From positions 1 to 57,160 of the forward strand of contig JAVEDE010000020.1 of assembly GCA_030841105.1 (NCBI GenBank): a DNA stretch of 57,160 bases, written 5' to 3'. The notes below the pieces were generated by a model. It was not told where the DNA came from and searched no databases. It saw only the letters and a program-made list of their open reading frames with translations. The position numbers were made by a program, and so were the translations under genes. Positions 27,926-37,121 of this stretch are shown here, one piece after another. Within the stretch, counting starts at the first letter, position 1. Every line of letters starts with the position of its first letter. The stretch is from Pyrinomonadaceae bacterium (GTDB taxonomy: Bacteria > Acidobacteriota > Blastocatellia > Pyrinomonadales > Pyrinomonadaceae).

Positions 27926-28588
27926 ATGATAGAGATCGCCCCATCTATTTTATCTGCCGACTTTGCCCGGCTCGGCGAGGACATCGCGGCCATCGAGCGC
28001 GGCGGCGCGGGCGTCGTCCACTGCGACGTGATGGACGGCCACTTCGTCCCGAACATCACGATTGGCTTGCCCGTCGTGAAGTCGCTGCGGCGCACGACGA
28101 GTTTGCCGCTCGACACGCACCTGATGATTTCCGAACCGGGGCGTTACGCCGAGCAGTTTGTCGAAGCGGGCGCGGACATGGTTTCAGTCCATGTCGAGAT
28201 TGACTCGCACCTGAACCGGACGCTGGTCGCGATCCGGCAGAAGGGCGCGAAGGCAGGCATCGCCATCAACCCGGCGACGCCGCTCGTCGCGCTCGAAGAA
28301 TCGCTGGCCTTCGCCGACTACGTGCTCCTGATGACCGTCAACCCCGGCTTCGGCGGTCAGAAGTTCATCCCGACCATGCTCGACAAAGTGCGTCGCCTGC
28401 GGCGCATGATCGAGGAGCGAGGCTTACAGACGCGCATCGAAGTTGACGGCGGCATTGACCGCACGAACATCGCCGACATCACCGCCGCCGGAGCCGAGAT
28501 TATCGTCGCCGGGACGGCCGTTTTCGGCGGCGGCGATCCGGCGCAAGGCGTCCGCGACCTGCTGGCGTCCGCCGCGCAGTGGGTATAA
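27926..28588 (+). CDS. rpe: Ribulose-phosphate 3-epimerase
   Basis: A 220-residue TIM-barrel enzyme that interconverts ribulose-5-phosphate and xylulose-5-phosphate in the pentose phosphate pathway. Landmarks are IAPSILSADFARLGEDI, the metal-binding VVHCDVMDGHFVPNITIG, DTHLMI, MTVNPGFGGQKFI and IEVDGGI near the end. The ATG at 27926 is preferred over the longer frame because GGAAGG stands five bases before it and the enzyme then has its standard length. Confidence 0.97.
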   Translation: MIEIAPSILSADFARLGEDIAAIERGGAGVVHCDVMDGHFVPNITIGLPVVKSLRRTTSLPLDTHLMISEPGRYAEQFVEAGADMVSVHVEIDSHLNRTLVAIRQKGAKAGIAINPATPLVALEESLAFADYVLLMTVNPGFGGQKFIPTMLDKVRRLRRMIEERGLQTRIEVDGGIDRTNIADITAAGAEIIVAGTAVFGGGDPAQGVRDLLASAAQWV

Positions 28589-28590
28589 GA

Positions 28591-28674
28591 ACAGTGACAA
28601 GTGACAGGTGACAAGTGACAAGTTAAAACTTGCTTGTCTTCCGCTCGTCACTTGCCACTCGTCACTCGTCACTG
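28591..28674 (+). repeat. Heptamer-repeat hairpin, GTGACAA type (rpe-BamD-like)
   Basis: The 5' arm (28591-28623) consists of GTGACAA/GTGACAG units. The 3' arm (28641-28674) consists of GTCACTT/GTCACTC units. It starts two bases after the rpe stop codon. The next gene keeps a proper GGAGG outside the element. Confidence 0.9.
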
Positions 28675-28694
28675 ATTTTTGGAGGTTTTATTAA

Positions 28695-30353
28695 ATGCGT
28701 TTACGCAAATTTTTATTGGTCGCTGTCTTGTGCGCGTTGCTCGTGGGGGGCTTGCCCGCCGGGTCGGGCGTCGTGCGCGGTCAGCAACAGCCGCAGCCGC
28801 CGTCGCGCACGCAGACCGAGGGCACGGCGACGCAGCGGCTTGAGGTGATCCGGCAGCGGTTGGAGACGGCGCGGCGCACGCTCAACGGCGCGATCGCAGG
28901 TCTCAACGCCGGCGGCGGCGACAAGGGGAAGAAAGATAAAGATAAGAAGGCGGCGGACGACCCGGCGGCGCGCCTGCGCGGTCTGGAGAAGGAGATCGGC
29001 CCGCTCCAGAACGAGGTGGCCGAACTGCGCGCGAAGTTGGATCGCGGCGAGAAATATGAAATCTCCGACGTGGAGAAGTTGGAAGCCGCGTTCACGGAAT
29101 TGAACGGGCGGATTGACGCCGGGTTACAGGCGACGGCGGGCGCGCGACGCGAAGCGACGGTCGCCTCCGGCGGCACGACGAGCGGGAAGTCGAAGAAGAA
29201 GCCCGGCTTCTTCGGTCGCATCTTAGGGCGCGGCGACGACGGCGGCGAATACGACGAGTTGGTCGGCGGCATCGCGCCGGGACGCGACCGGCAGTTGTTC
29301 GAGGAGGCAGCGAAGCTCGCGCGCAAGGGGCGTTACGAGACCGCGCGTTACCTCTTCAACGTGATCATCACGACCTATCCCGATTCGCCCTACCTGCCGC
29401 ACGCCAAGCTCGCCATCGCCGACACCTTCTACCTCGAAGGCACGACGAGCGCGCTCATACAGGCGGCCAACTCCTACCGCGAGTGGCAGACGTTCTTTCC
29501 GACCGACCCGCTGGCCGACGAGGTGATGTTGAAAGTCGCCGAGGTCGAAATGCGGCAGATGGGCTTGCCCGACCGCGACGTGGCGCACGCGCGCAAGGCC
29601 GAGCAACTCTTGAAGGCGCTCTTGCAGCAGTACCCGAACACGGCCTTGCGCCCGGACGCGCAAGTTCGTCTCGGCGAGGTGCAGGAGAATCTGGGGATGC
29701 ACACTTTTCAAGTCGGCAACTTCTACATGGATCGCTACGAGCGCGGCGTCGCCCCGAACCCGAAGGGCGCGCAGTCGCGTTACCGCGAGGTGGTCGAGAA
29801 GTATCCGAACTTCTCGCGCCGCGACCGCGCGCTCTACCTCTTAGCCAACACCTACGTGCTGGAAGAAGAGCCGGACGAAGCGGCCAAGTATTTTCAGGAA
29901 ATTCTGCGCAACTTCCCGAACAGCGAGTACGCCGAAAAGGCGCAGGAGCAACTCGACGCCATCGGCGCGCCCAAGCCCACGGCCGACCCGAAGGCAATCG
30001 CCAAACTGCCGCCGGAGAAGCGCGGGATGACCTCGCGTTTCTTCCAGCAGGTGTTCGGCACAACGCCCGTCACGGTGGACAAGAACGGCGTGCTCATCAA
30101 CAAGGACAGCAACGAGAGCAGTCTCATTGATGTCGTCATTGACAACAAAGGCACGCTCCCGGTGACGACGCCGAGCGCGCCCACGATCAACCGGCGCGTC
30201 TCGTCGGTCGCGCCCGCGCCGCAAGCGCAGCCGACGCCGCAACCGTCGGACAAACCGGCGAACGGCGTGAAGTTGACGCCGACCAACCCCGGCCCGCCCG
30301 CCACTGTGGACACGCCGAGCGCGCCGCCCGCGCAGCGTCCGCCCTCGAATTAA
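28695..30353 (+). CDS. BamD-like TPR protein (outer-membrane assembly/YbgF family)
   Basis: A 552-residue exported protein with signal peptide to about residue 30. Residues 35-130 contain a likely coiled coil (LRGLEKEIGPLQNEVAELRAKL). Residues of about 195-430 hold TPR-like repeats of the BamD type, with YETARYLFNVIITTYPDSPYLPHAKLAIADTFY and AAKYFQEILRNFPNSEYAEKAQEQL. The C-terminal 100 residues are Pro-rich and low in complexity. BamD-like lipoproteins help insert outer-membrane proteins; here no lipobox cysteine is seen, so an exact BamD role is uncertain. GGAGG precedes the ATG. Confidence 0.75.
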   Translation: MRLRKFLLVAVLCALLVGGLPAGSGVVRGQQQPQPPSRTQTEGTATQRLEVIRQRLETARRTLNGAIAGLNAGGGDKGKKDKDKKAADDPAARLRGLEKEIGPLQNEVAELRAKLDRGEKYEISDVEKLEAAFTELNGRIDAGLQATAGARREATVASGGTTSGKSKKKPGFFGRILGRGDDGGEYDELVGGIAPGRDRQLFEEAAKLARKGRYETARYLFNVIITTYPDSPYLPHAKLAIADTFYLEGTTSALIQAANSYREWQTFFPTDPLADEVMLKVAEVEMRQMGLPDRDVAHARKAEQLLKALLQQYPNTALRPDAQVRLGEVQENLGMHTFQVGNFYMDRYERGVAPNPKGAQSRYREVVEKYPNFSRRDRALYLLANTYVLEEEPDEAAKYFQEILRNFPNSEYAEKAQEQLDAIGAPKPTADPKAIAKLPPEKRGMTSRFFQQVFGTTPVTVDKNGVLINKDSNESSLIDVVIDNKGTLPVTTPSAPTINRRVSSVAPAPQAQPTPQPSDKPANGVKLTPTNPGPPATVDTPSAPPAQRPPSN

Positions 30354-30380
30354 AGGTCGTCGAAGGCGACGCTCGGATAA

Positions 30381-30469
30381 GCGAAAGGCGAAAGTGAAAC
30401 GGAGCACGCGAAAACTCCGACCTTCACTTTCGCCTTTTTCACTTTCGCCTTTTTCACTTTCACCTTTTC
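30381..30469 (+). repeat. Repeat hairpin, GCGAAAG type
   Basis: GCGAAAGGCGAAAGTGAA (from 30381) pairs with TTCACTTTCGCC in 30422-30469, where TTTCGCC and TTTTTCAC units alternate. The 3' arm has more units than the 5' arm. Confidence 0.75.
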
Positions 30470-30595
30470 TGTTTGTCGCCCGTTCGCCTTCCTACTTCAG
30501 TTCGTCGGTGTTAAAATTTTTTCACCTCCAAAGCGTTGACGAACTAAGTTTGATCGCGCCGCGTCTGTCCGGCGGGGAACTGGGACTAACTCCTG

Positions 30596-31117
30596 ATGGC
30601 CGAAAAGACCTCTGACGAATTGACGCGCCGCCACCGCGCCGCCGCCCGCATGGTGTCCGCGCTGATCACTTTCACGCTCGTGCTCGTCGCGCTGGCTTAC
30701 GCGGGCGTGCGTCCGCGCACACTCCCCGCAGGCTTGCTCAACCCCACTCTCTACGGCGCGCTCTGGATCGCCATCGCCGGACTCGGACTCGGCGCAATCG
30801 CGCTCAGGCGCATGCGTTTCGGCGCGCTCCGACTGCAAACCATCGCGGAGGCGAAGGGTGCGTCCGCCTTGCTCGCCACGCTGCACAAGACGACGGTGCT
30901 CGTCGCCCTGTTCGGCTTGGCAATCGCGCTTGTCGGCTATCTGCTGTTCATGCGCTCCGGCGATCCGTGGGACATGTTGAAGGCCGGCATCATCGCCGTC
31001 GCAATTTTGCTCTACACCTACCCGCGCCGCTCGGCCTGGCTGAAAGTCTGGCAGGCGACGCAAACTAACGAAGGGCTGACCACCGACGGCACGCCCGCGA
31101 AAGGAACACCCGCGTGA
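30596..31117 (+). CDS. Hypothetical membrane protein, four helices
   Basis: A 173-residue integral membrane protein of no family I recognise. Hydrophobic segments lie near residues 18-40, 53-71, 100-122 and 132-146. It overlaps the next gene by four bases (its TGA lies within GTGA), so the two are translationally coupled and may act together at the membrane with the exported TPR protein. Confidence 0.7.
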   Translation: MAEKTSDELTRRHRAAARMVSALITFTLVLVALAYAGVRPRTLPAGLLNPTLYGALWIAIAGLGLGAIALRRMRFGALRLQTIAEAKGASALLATLHKTTVLVALFGLAIALVGYLLFMRSGDPWDMLKAGIIAVAILLYTYPRRSAWLKVWQATQTNEGLTTDGTPAKGTPA

Positions 31118-33243
31118 AGTTTTACGCCCGCCTCGCCTCGCTCGCCTTCGCGGTTTCGGCCTGCACCGTCGCCTGTCCCGTTTCCGCGGGTGCGCGCAGT
31201 AGTAGTAGTAGTGACGCTTCACCCGTCGCGCCGCAGCCCACGCCCGCCGTGCGCCCGACGAACGATCCGCGACTTGCGCCTCCTGCGGCCACGCCGACGC
31301 CTGCCGCGCAAATTCCCTCGCCGCCGCTGTCGTCGCTCTCGCCGCGCGAACGCCGCGTCAAGGCTTACGCGAAGTTGATGGAAGGCCAACGCTTCTTCAC
31401 GAACGCGCGCGGCGCGGGCGGCATCACGCGCGATGACTTGCGCGCCGCGCAGGTCGCCTTCGAGCAGGCCGCCGCGCTCGACCCGACGCTTTCGGAAGCC
31501 CACACCGCGCTCGCCGAACTCGCCTTTTTCTTCCTCGACGATCAGGCGCTCGCCGAACGCGAAGCGACCGCCGCCACACGCGTTGACAACAACAACTTCG
31601 GCGCGCACCGCATCCTCTCGCGCATCTACTCGCTCAAGGCCGGACTCGACACAGATAAGATCGAACGCGCCGTCGCCGACCGCGCCATCGCCGCGCTCAA
31701 GGACGTGCTTCGCCTCGACCCGACCGACCCCGAAGCGCTCGCTTTGCTCGGCGAGTTTTACACGAGAACCGGGCGCGAGGCGGAAGCCATCGAAGCGTTC
31801 CGGCGTTGGATGGGCGCGCCCGCGACCGTTGACACGAACTTCTACAAAGTCATCACGCAGGGGCGCGAACTGTCGCCCGACGCCGCCGCCGCGCGTCTCG
31901 CCGAAGCGTTGCTCAAGGCCGGGCGCACCGCCGAGTCGGTTGACGCCATCCGCCGCGCGCTCTCGATCAACCCTGAGAACAACCAGTACCTCGCGCTGCT
32001 CGGCGAGGCGATTGATGCGGGCGGCGACAGCGATGTCGCCATCACCGAGTTGCAGCGCATGATCTTGGTGAACCCGACCAACCTCGCCGCCATCAGTCTG
32101 CTCGCGCACGCGCAGGCGCGCGCCGGAAAAGTTGACGCGGCGGTCGCCACGCTGCGCGCTGCCACCACCGCGCGCCCCGGCGACACGCGCGAGTTGCAAC
32201 AGCAACGGCGTCGCCTCGTGGACGATCTGGCCGGAGTACTCGCCGACGCGCTGCGCTACGACGAGGCCGTCGCCGCCTACGAAGATTTGCTCAAAGCGCG
32301 CGGCATCAACGCCGACGCGCCGCTCACCGCCGACAGCGACAAAGAGGCCGCGCGCCCCATTCTCGAACGCATCATCAACTTGCAGCGTCAGGCCGGACGC
32401 CTCGACGACGCCTTCGCGACCGCCGGGCGCATGCGTCGCCTGCTGGGCGCGAACGATCCGCGCGCAGACTTTTATACCGTCGCCGTGTTGCGCGAACAGG
32501 GCAAGCGGCGAGAGGCTCTGGAAGCCGTGCGCGCCGCCCGCCTGAAGCACCCGGGCGTGGCCGAGTTTCTTGGTCTGGAAGCGGAGACGCTGGCCGACCT
32601 CGGCCAGATCGAAGAAGGCGCGACGCTCCTACGCGCGCGCATCACGGGCAAACCCGAAGACGACTATCCGGCCTATCTCTCCATCGCGAATCTCTACCTG
32701 CAAGCCGGTCGCGGCAAAGAGGCCGTCGTCGCCGCGCGCAAACTGCTCGAACTCGCGCCGCCCAACGAGCCGCAACTCGTCACGCAGGCGCTCATCATGC
32801 TCGCCTCCTCGCAGGAACGCGCGGGCGATACGAAGGGCGCGGAAGAGTCTCTGCGCCGCATCCTCTCGACCACTCCGAACGACGCGACCGCGCTCAACAA
32901 CCTCGGCTACTTTCTCGCCGAGCGCGGCGAGCGTCTCCCCGAAGCGCTCGACATGATCAAGCGCGCCGTCAAAACCGAGCCGACCAACCCCAACTACCTC
33001 GACAGTCTCGGCTGGGTCTATTTCAAACTCGGCCAACTCGACGAGGCCGAACGCTACCTCAACGACGCCGCGCGTCGCAACACGCGCTCGTCCACCGTGC
33101 AGGAGCACCTCGGCGACCTACACCAGAAGCGCGGCCAACTCGAACCCGCCCGCGCCGCGTGGCGCAAAGCCCTCGGACTCACCACCGACGCCAGCGACAT
33201 CGCCCGCCTCAAAGCCAAAATCAACGGGGAAACAGGCAAGTAA
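31114..33243 (+). CDS. Exported TPR-repeat protein
   Basis: A 709-residue protein with a signal peptide (LASLAFAVSACTVACPVSA). A Ser run encoded by (AGT)5 at about 31197-31211 and a Pro-rich linker follow. From residue 85 to the end it is a TPR superhelix. The clearest repeats are near the C-terminus, including ATALNNLGYFLAERGERLPEALDMIKRAVKTEPTNPNYLDSLGWVYFKLGQLDEAERYL. It starts with GTG overlapping the upstream stop codon. A protein-protein scaffold role in the periplasm is likely; partners are unknown. Confidence 0.85.
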   Translation: MKFYARLASLAFAVSACTVACPVSAGARSSSSSDASPVAPQPTPAVRPTNDPRLAPPAATPTPAAQIPSPPLSSLSPRERRVKAYAKLMEGQRFFTNARGAGGITRDDLRAAQVAFEQAAALDPTLSEAHTALAELAFFFLDDQALAEREATAATRVDNNNFGAHRILSRIYSLKAGLDTDKIERAVADRAIAALKDVLRLDPTDPEALALLGEFYTRTGREAEAIEAFRRWMGAPATVDTNFYKVITQGRELSPDAAAARLAEALLKAGRTAESVDAIRRALSINPENNQYLALLGEAIDAGGDSDVAITELQRMILVNPTNLAAISLLAHAQARAGKVDAAVATLRAATTARPGDTRELQQQRRRLVDDLAGVLADALRYDEAVAAYEDLLKARGINADAPLTADSDKEAARPILERIINLQRQAGRLDDAFATAGRMRRLLGANDPRADFYTVAVLREQGKRREALEAVRAARLKHPGVAEFLGLEAETLADLGQIEEGATLLRARITGKPEDDYPAYLSIANLYLQAGRGKEAVVAARKLLELAPPNEPQLVTQALIMLASSQERAGDTKGAEESLRRILSTTPNDATALNNLGYFLAERGERLPEALDMIKRAVKTEPTNPNYLDSLGWVYFKLGQLDEAERYLNDAARRNTRSSTVQEHLGDLHQKRGQLEPARAAWRKALGLTTDASDIARLKAKINGETGK

Positions 33244-33274
33244 GCTACACGATACGGAGTGTAAATTTGACATA

Positions 33275-33303
33275 TTGACGGTGTGCAGCCCTCACGCTAC
33301 ACT
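33275..33303 (+). promoter_or_regulatory. Sigma70-like promoter of the CAP-domain gene
   Basis: TTGACG at 33275-33280, 17 bases, TACACT at 33298-33303. A second TTGACA lies seven to eight bases further upstream. The leader to the ATG at 33408 is about 95 bases. Confidence 0.5.
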
Positions 33304-33407
33304 GCCTTTAGTCTGAGCGTGTGCCCCAAGTTTCGATCAGACCGCCGGTAAAAACCCTCCTCATCACGTTAAAAAGTTTAAGTTAAAGAAGAGAGTTCGT
33401 ACCCCCG

Positions 33408-34076
33408 ATGACGCGCTACAATCTGTTCCCCTATCACGGCCTACGTGTACCCCGACACGCACGCCTCGCGCTCTCCGCCGTCGCCAGTCTCTTCGTCTCC
33501 GGCCTGTTCGCCGCAAGCGTCGAAGCGCAGACGATGCGCCCCGTCGCACGGCTCGTCGGAGTCTCGAATGGAGGCGTAAGTATTCCCGCCAGCCCAAACT
33601 CGTGCGGGACGCCGGACGCGCGCGTGATGAACGCTTCGTTCTCGAACTCACGCTCGCGCACGACGGCACGCGTCAGCGCGACCGGCGACGAACGACGCGC
33701 CTTCGATCTGATCAACGCCGAACGGCGCTCGCGCGGCGAGTCGTCGCTCGTCTGGGACGCGGAACTGACGCGCATGGCGCGGCTGCACTCGGAGAACATG
33801 GCGCGGCAGAACTTTTTCGATCACACCGACCCGCAAGGCCAGAACATGACGATGCGCGCAAGCGCGGGCGGCGTCTGCGGCTGGCGCGCGATTGCCGAGA
33901 ACATCGCGTATAATTCCGGCTACGACGATCCGGCCGCCTTCGCCGTCGAGCGTTGGATGACTTCGACCAAGCACCGCGCCAACCTCTTGCGCGAAGGCTT
34001 CACGCATTCCGGCGTGGGCGTGGCACGCGCCGCCGACGGTCGCGTCTTTTTCACACAGGTGTTCGTCACGCGCTGA
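33408..34076 (+). CDS. Secreted CAP (SCP/PR1)-domain protein
   Basis: A 222-residue exported protein. A hydrophobic signal region ends near residue 42 (SVEAQ). Residues of about 100-220 form a bacterial CAP domain: FDLINAERRSRGESSLVWDAELTRMARLHSENMARQNFFDHTDPQGQ, then GENIA-like AENIAYNS and HRANLLREGFTHSGVGV. The conserved cavity His and Glu residues are present. CAP domains occur in secreted proteins of varied or unknown function, so none is assigned. Confidence 0.88.
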   Translation: MTRYNLFPYHGLRVPRHARLALSAVASLFVSGLFAASVEAQTMRPVARLVGVSNGGVSIPASPNSCGTPDARVMNASFSNSRSRTTARVSATGDERRAFDLINAERRSRGESSLVWDAELTRMARLHSENMARQNFFDHTDPQGQNMTMRASAGGVCGWRAIAENIAYNSGYDDPAAFAVERWMTSTKHRANLLREGFTHSGVGVARAADGRVFFTQVFVTR

Positions 34077-34147
34077 CGCCGCGAGCCGAAGTTCTAAAAT
34101 TTGAGGCGGCCGGCGCTCAACTTTACGAGAGGCCAGCCGCTCGATTT

Positions 34148-35083
34148 TTGCCCGGTGAAATTTTGCCAGACGCACAGTTCACACTCCCGTCCTACGCCAA
34201 GATCAATCTCACCCTGCGCGTCCACGGTCGCCGCACGGACGGCTATCACGAAATCGAAACCGTCTTCCAGACCGTCACCCTGCACGACCAACTGACGTTT
34301 GAAGCACTGGGCGACGGCCAACTCGAACTCGTCTGCGATGCGCCCGAAGACATCCCTTGCGACGAGTCGAACCTCGTGTACCGCGCGGCCGTCGCCCTCC
34401 GCGCGCGTTACGGCACGGCAGCAGCAGAGCGCGGCGCGCGCATCAGTCTGTCGAAAAAGATTCCCGCGGGCGGCGGTCTCGGCGGTGGCTCGTCGAACGC
34501 GGCCGTCGCACTCGTCGGCCTTGCGTGGCTGTGGGAAATAGATGCCGACCGCCGCGCGCTCGCGGAGATCGGCGCGTCGCTCGGCGCGGACGTGCCCTTC
34601 TTCCTGACGGGCGGCACGGCGCTCGGCACGGGGCGGGGGACTGACATTCACCCGCTCGCGGACGCGCCGCCGAAACAACTTTTACTCGTCGCGCCGCGCG
34701 CCCGCGTCTCGACCGCGGAGGCTTACAAGTCGTTGAACGCGCACGCCTTGACAAAGGCAGTTTCGCCCGTTAATCTCACTGTTTCGCGCGCGCAGGCCGA
34801 AATTTCGCGTTCACTCCGGGCGGCACTGCGGAACGATTTCGAGCCGGTCGTCTATCGCCTTCATCCCGAAATCGAGCGGGCGCGCGATGCGCTGACGGCG
34901 GCGGGCGCAGACGGCGCGTTGCTTTCCGGCAGCGGGGCGAGCGTCTTCGGCCTCTTTGAAAATGTGTTTGAGCGCGACCGCGCGCAGGCGCGTTTGCAGG
35001 TCGAAACGGGCTGGCAAGTTTTCGCCTGTGCGACGCTCTCGCAAAGCGCATACGCGGGGGAGTTCGACGCGGTCGGTTTTTAA
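34148..35083 (+). CDS. ispE: 4-diphosphocytidyl-2-C-methyl-D-erythritol kinase
   Basis: A GHMP-family kinase of about 311 residues, acting in the MEP isoprenoid pathway. PSYAKINLTLRVHGRRTDGYHEIETVFQTV is the usual N-terminus, and the ATP loop is PAGGGLGGGSSNAA. The C-terminal LLSGSGASVFGLF is also typical. The frame is open further upstream, but the domain start needs a codon near 34150. TTG at 34148 or TTG at 34163 are the only candidates and neither has an ideal ribosome site, so the exact start is uncertain. ispD and ispF lie 13 kb away. Confidence 0.93.
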   Translation: MPGEILPDAQFTLPSYAKINLTLRVHGRRTDGYHEIETVFQTVTLHDQLTFEALGDGQLELVCDAPEDIPCDESNLVYRAAVALRARYGTAAAERGARISLSKKIPAGGGLGGGSSNAAVALVGLAWLWEIDADRRALAEIGASLGADVPFFLTGGTALGTGRGTDIHPLADAPPKQLLLVAPRARVSTAEAYKSLNAHALTKAVSPVNLTVSRAQAEISRSLRAALRNDFEPVVYRLHPEIERARDALTAAGADGALLSGSGASVFGLFENVFERDRAQARLQVETGWQVFACATLSQSAYAGEFDAVGF

Positions 35084-35122
35084 ATGGGCGTGCCTGTCCG
35101 GGGCACGCGCGCGAGGCAACAT

Positions 35123-35197
35123 TGGGGCGTCGCCAAGTGGTAAGGCACCGGTCTTTGGATCCGGCATTCGTAGGTTCGAATCCTTCCGCCCCAGCCA
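35123..35197 (+). tRNA. tRNA-Gln (anticodon UUG)
   Basis: A full cloverleaf is visible. Acceptor TGGGGCG pairs with CGCCCCA, the anticodon loop reads CTTTGGA (anticodon TTG), and the T arm contains GGTTCGAATCC. The 3' CCA is encoded at 35195-35197. It lies between ispE and prs, and a heptamer repeat begins five bases after it. Confidence 0.97.
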
Positions 35198-35202
35198 TTT
35201 AA

Positions 35203-35292
35203 GACAGCGACAAGTGACGAGTGACAAGTGACAAGTAAGAACTAAGAGCTTGTCTTTAACTTGTCACTCGTCACTTGTCACTCGTCACTGTC
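35203..35292 (+). repeat. Heptamer-repeat hairpin, GTGACAA type (tRNA-Gln to prs)
   Basis: Arms of 34 bases (35203-35236 and 35259-35292), made of GTGACAA/GTGACGA units and their complements, pair with about four mismatches. The element ends five bases before the prs start codon. Confidence 0.92.
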
Positions 35293-35297
35293 TGCTT

Positions 35298-36245
35298 ATG
35301 AGTACGACCGGCGGCATCAAAGTTTTTTCCGGCAACGCGAATCGCGAGTTGACGCTTGAGATTTGCAACTACCTGAGTTGCGATCCGGGCGCGGCGACGG
35401 CGGGGCGTTTTTCGGACGGCGAGTTTAACTTTCAGATCACCGAGAACGTGCGCGGCGGCGACATCTTTATCGTGCAGCCGACCTGCCCGCCCACGGATGC
35501 GAACCTGATGGAGTTGCTCGTCATGCTCGACGCCTTCCGGCGTTCGTCGGCCGAGCGCGTGACGGCCGTGATTCCATATTACGGCTACGCGCGTTCGGAC
35601 AAGAAGGATCGCCCGCGCGTGCCGATTGCCGCGAAGCTCGTCTCGAATTTGATCGCGACTGCCGGGGCGCATCGCGTCCTGACGATGGACTTGCACGCCG
35701 CGCAGATTCAAGGCTTCTTTGACATCCCGGTGGATCACCTCTACGCCGCGCCCGTCTTCATCGGCCACTATCAGGAGCACCCGATGCCCAACCTGACGGT
35801 GGTTGCGCCCGACACGGGCGGAGCGGAACGCGCGCGCGCTTACGCCAAACGCCTGAACGCCGAACTCGCGCTCTGCGACAAGCGGCGCGAGAAGGCGAAC
35901 GTGGCCGAAGTGATGAACGTCGTCGGCGACGTGCGCGGGCGCAACTGTCTCGTCGTTGACGACATGTGCGACACGGGCGGTTCGCTCACCAAAGTGGCGA
36001 AGGCGCTCAAGGCCGCGGGCGCAGAGAGCATCCACGCCTGTTTCACGCACGCCGTCCTGTCGGGTCACGCCTGCGAGCAGTTGGCGAAGTCGGACATCGA
36101 GCAGGTCGTCACGACAAACACGATCCCGTTCAACGGGAGCAAGAACGAGGCGGACAACATCAAGGTTCTGAGCATCGCGCCGCTGCTGGCGAAAGCGATC
36201 AAGTCGATCCACGAGGAGACCAGTGTCTCTTCGCTCTTCGTGTGA
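35298..36245 (+). CDS. prs: Ribose-phosphate pyrophosphokinase
   Basis: A 315-residue enzyme that makes PRPP for nucleotide, histidine and tryptophan synthesis. It has the ATP/ribose site MDLHAAQIQGFFDIPVDHLYA and the PRPP loop VVDDMCDTGGSL. The ATG at 35298 gives the standard start (GGIKVFSGNANRELTLEI). No Shine-Dalgarno is possible because the preceding 50 bases are the 3' arm of a heptamer repeat. Followed by rplY, a common order. Confidence 0.97.
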   Translation: MSTTGGIKVFSGNANRELTLEICNYLSCDPGAATAGRFSDGEFNFQITENVRGGDIFIVQPTCPPTDANLMELLVMLDAFRRSSAERVTAVIPYYGYARSDKKDRPRVPIAAKLVSNLIATAGAHRVLTMDLHAAQIQGFFDIPVDHLYAAPVFIGHYQEHPMPNLTVVAPDTGGAERARAYAKRLNAELALCDKRREKANVAEVMNVVGDVRGRNCLVVDDMCDTGGSLTKVAKALKAAGAESIHACFTHAVLSGHACEQLAKSDIEQVVTTNTIPFNGSKNEADNIKVLSIAPLLAKAIKSIHEETSVSSLFV

Positions 36246-36261
36246 AGGGCAAACACTAACT

Positions 36262-36337
36262 TTGGTTTCAAGTTGCAGGTTTCGGGTTTCAAGTTTGAAA
36301 CTCAAACCTCAGACTTGAAACCTGTAACTTGGAACTC
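36262..36337 (+). repeat. Heptamer-repeat hairpin, GTTTCAA type (prs-rplY)
   Basis: The 5' arm is GTTTCAA, GTTGCAG, GTTTCGG, GTTTCAA, GTTTGAA. The 3' arm (36301-36337) is its approximate inverse, with units such as CTTGAAA and CCTGTAA. It fills most of the gap between prs and rplY. Confidence 0.85.
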
Positions 36338-36348
36338 GGTATTTTATT

Positions 36349-37014
36349 ATGGCAGAGAAGAAAGAATTTACGATCAAGGCCGAACGCCGCGAGGGGCGCG
36401 GTAAGAACGACGCGCGCCGCGTGCGCGCCGCAGGCCGCGTGCCGCTCACGATCTACGGCGGCGAAGGCGACTCCGTTTCGGCGTCCGCGTCGCTGGCCGA
36501 ACTGGCGGCCATCCTGCGCACGGAGAGCGGCCACAACACCATTTTCACGCTCGACATTGACGGCGAGGGCGGCCACGACGTGATGTTCCTCGACCGCCAG
36601 ATAGACCCTGTGCGCGGTCGTCTGGTGCACGCAGATTTGCGTCGTCTCGTGCGCGGCCAGAAGATCGAAGTCGCCGTGCCGCTGCACCTGACGGGCGAAC
36701 CCATCGGCGTGACCGAAGGCGGCGGCGTGCTCGAACAGATGGTGCGTGAAATTCAAATCCGCGTCAGCCCGCGCGACATCCCCGACGCGATTGACCTCGA
36801 CGTGTCGAACCTCGGCGTCCACGACGTGCTTCACGTCTCCGATTTACAGGTGGCCGACAACGTCGAAATCCTGAACGAGCCGGACACGGTGCTCGCCACC
36901 GTCGGCATCATCGCGGAAGAGCCGGTCGAAGCTCCCGCGGAGACCGCCGAGGAAGGCGCGGAGCCGGAAGTTATCGGCAAGGGCAAGAAGGACGACGAGG
37001 GCGACGAAGCCTAA
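36349..37014 (+). CDS. rplY: Ribosomal protein bL25 (CTC family)
   Basis: A 221-residue bL25 of the long CTC type, which binds 5S rRNA in the large subunit. The N-terminal 5S-binding domain has RREGRGKNDARRVRAAGRVPLTIYG. The C-terminal domain is present (VPLHLTGEPIGVTEGGGVLEQ). The protein ends in an acidic and Lys-rich tail of about 35 residues. It is followed by pth, the usual neighbour. Confidence 0.96.
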   Translation: MAEKKEFTIKAERREGRGKNDARRVRAAGRVPLTIYGGEGDSVSASASLAELAAILRTESGHNTIFTLDIDGEGGHDVMFLDRQIDPVRGRLVHADLRRLVRGQKIEVAVPLHLTGEPIGVTEGGGVLEQMVREIQIRVSPRDIPDAIDLDVSNLGVHDVLHVSDLQVADNVEILNEPDTVLATVGIIAEEPVEAPAETAEEGAEPEVIGKGKKDDEGDEA

Positions 37015-37022
37015 CGGCGTTT

Positions 37023-37113
37023 GGGAAAAGGGCAAGCGGGAAAGGGGAAGGAAAGGCGCGTTGCCCCCTATCTTCGGGTTTCGTCCTTTACCCCTTCCCC
37101 TTTTCCCGTTCGC
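37023..37113 (+). repeat. Heptamer-repeat hairpin, GGGGAAA type (rplY-pth)
   Basis: The 5' arm (37023-37055) reads GGGAAAA, GGGCAAG, CGGGAAA, GGGGAAG. The 3' arm (37085-37113) is the pyrimidine complement. It ends eight bases before the pth start. Confidence 0.88.
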
Positions 37114-37121
37114 TATTTCTG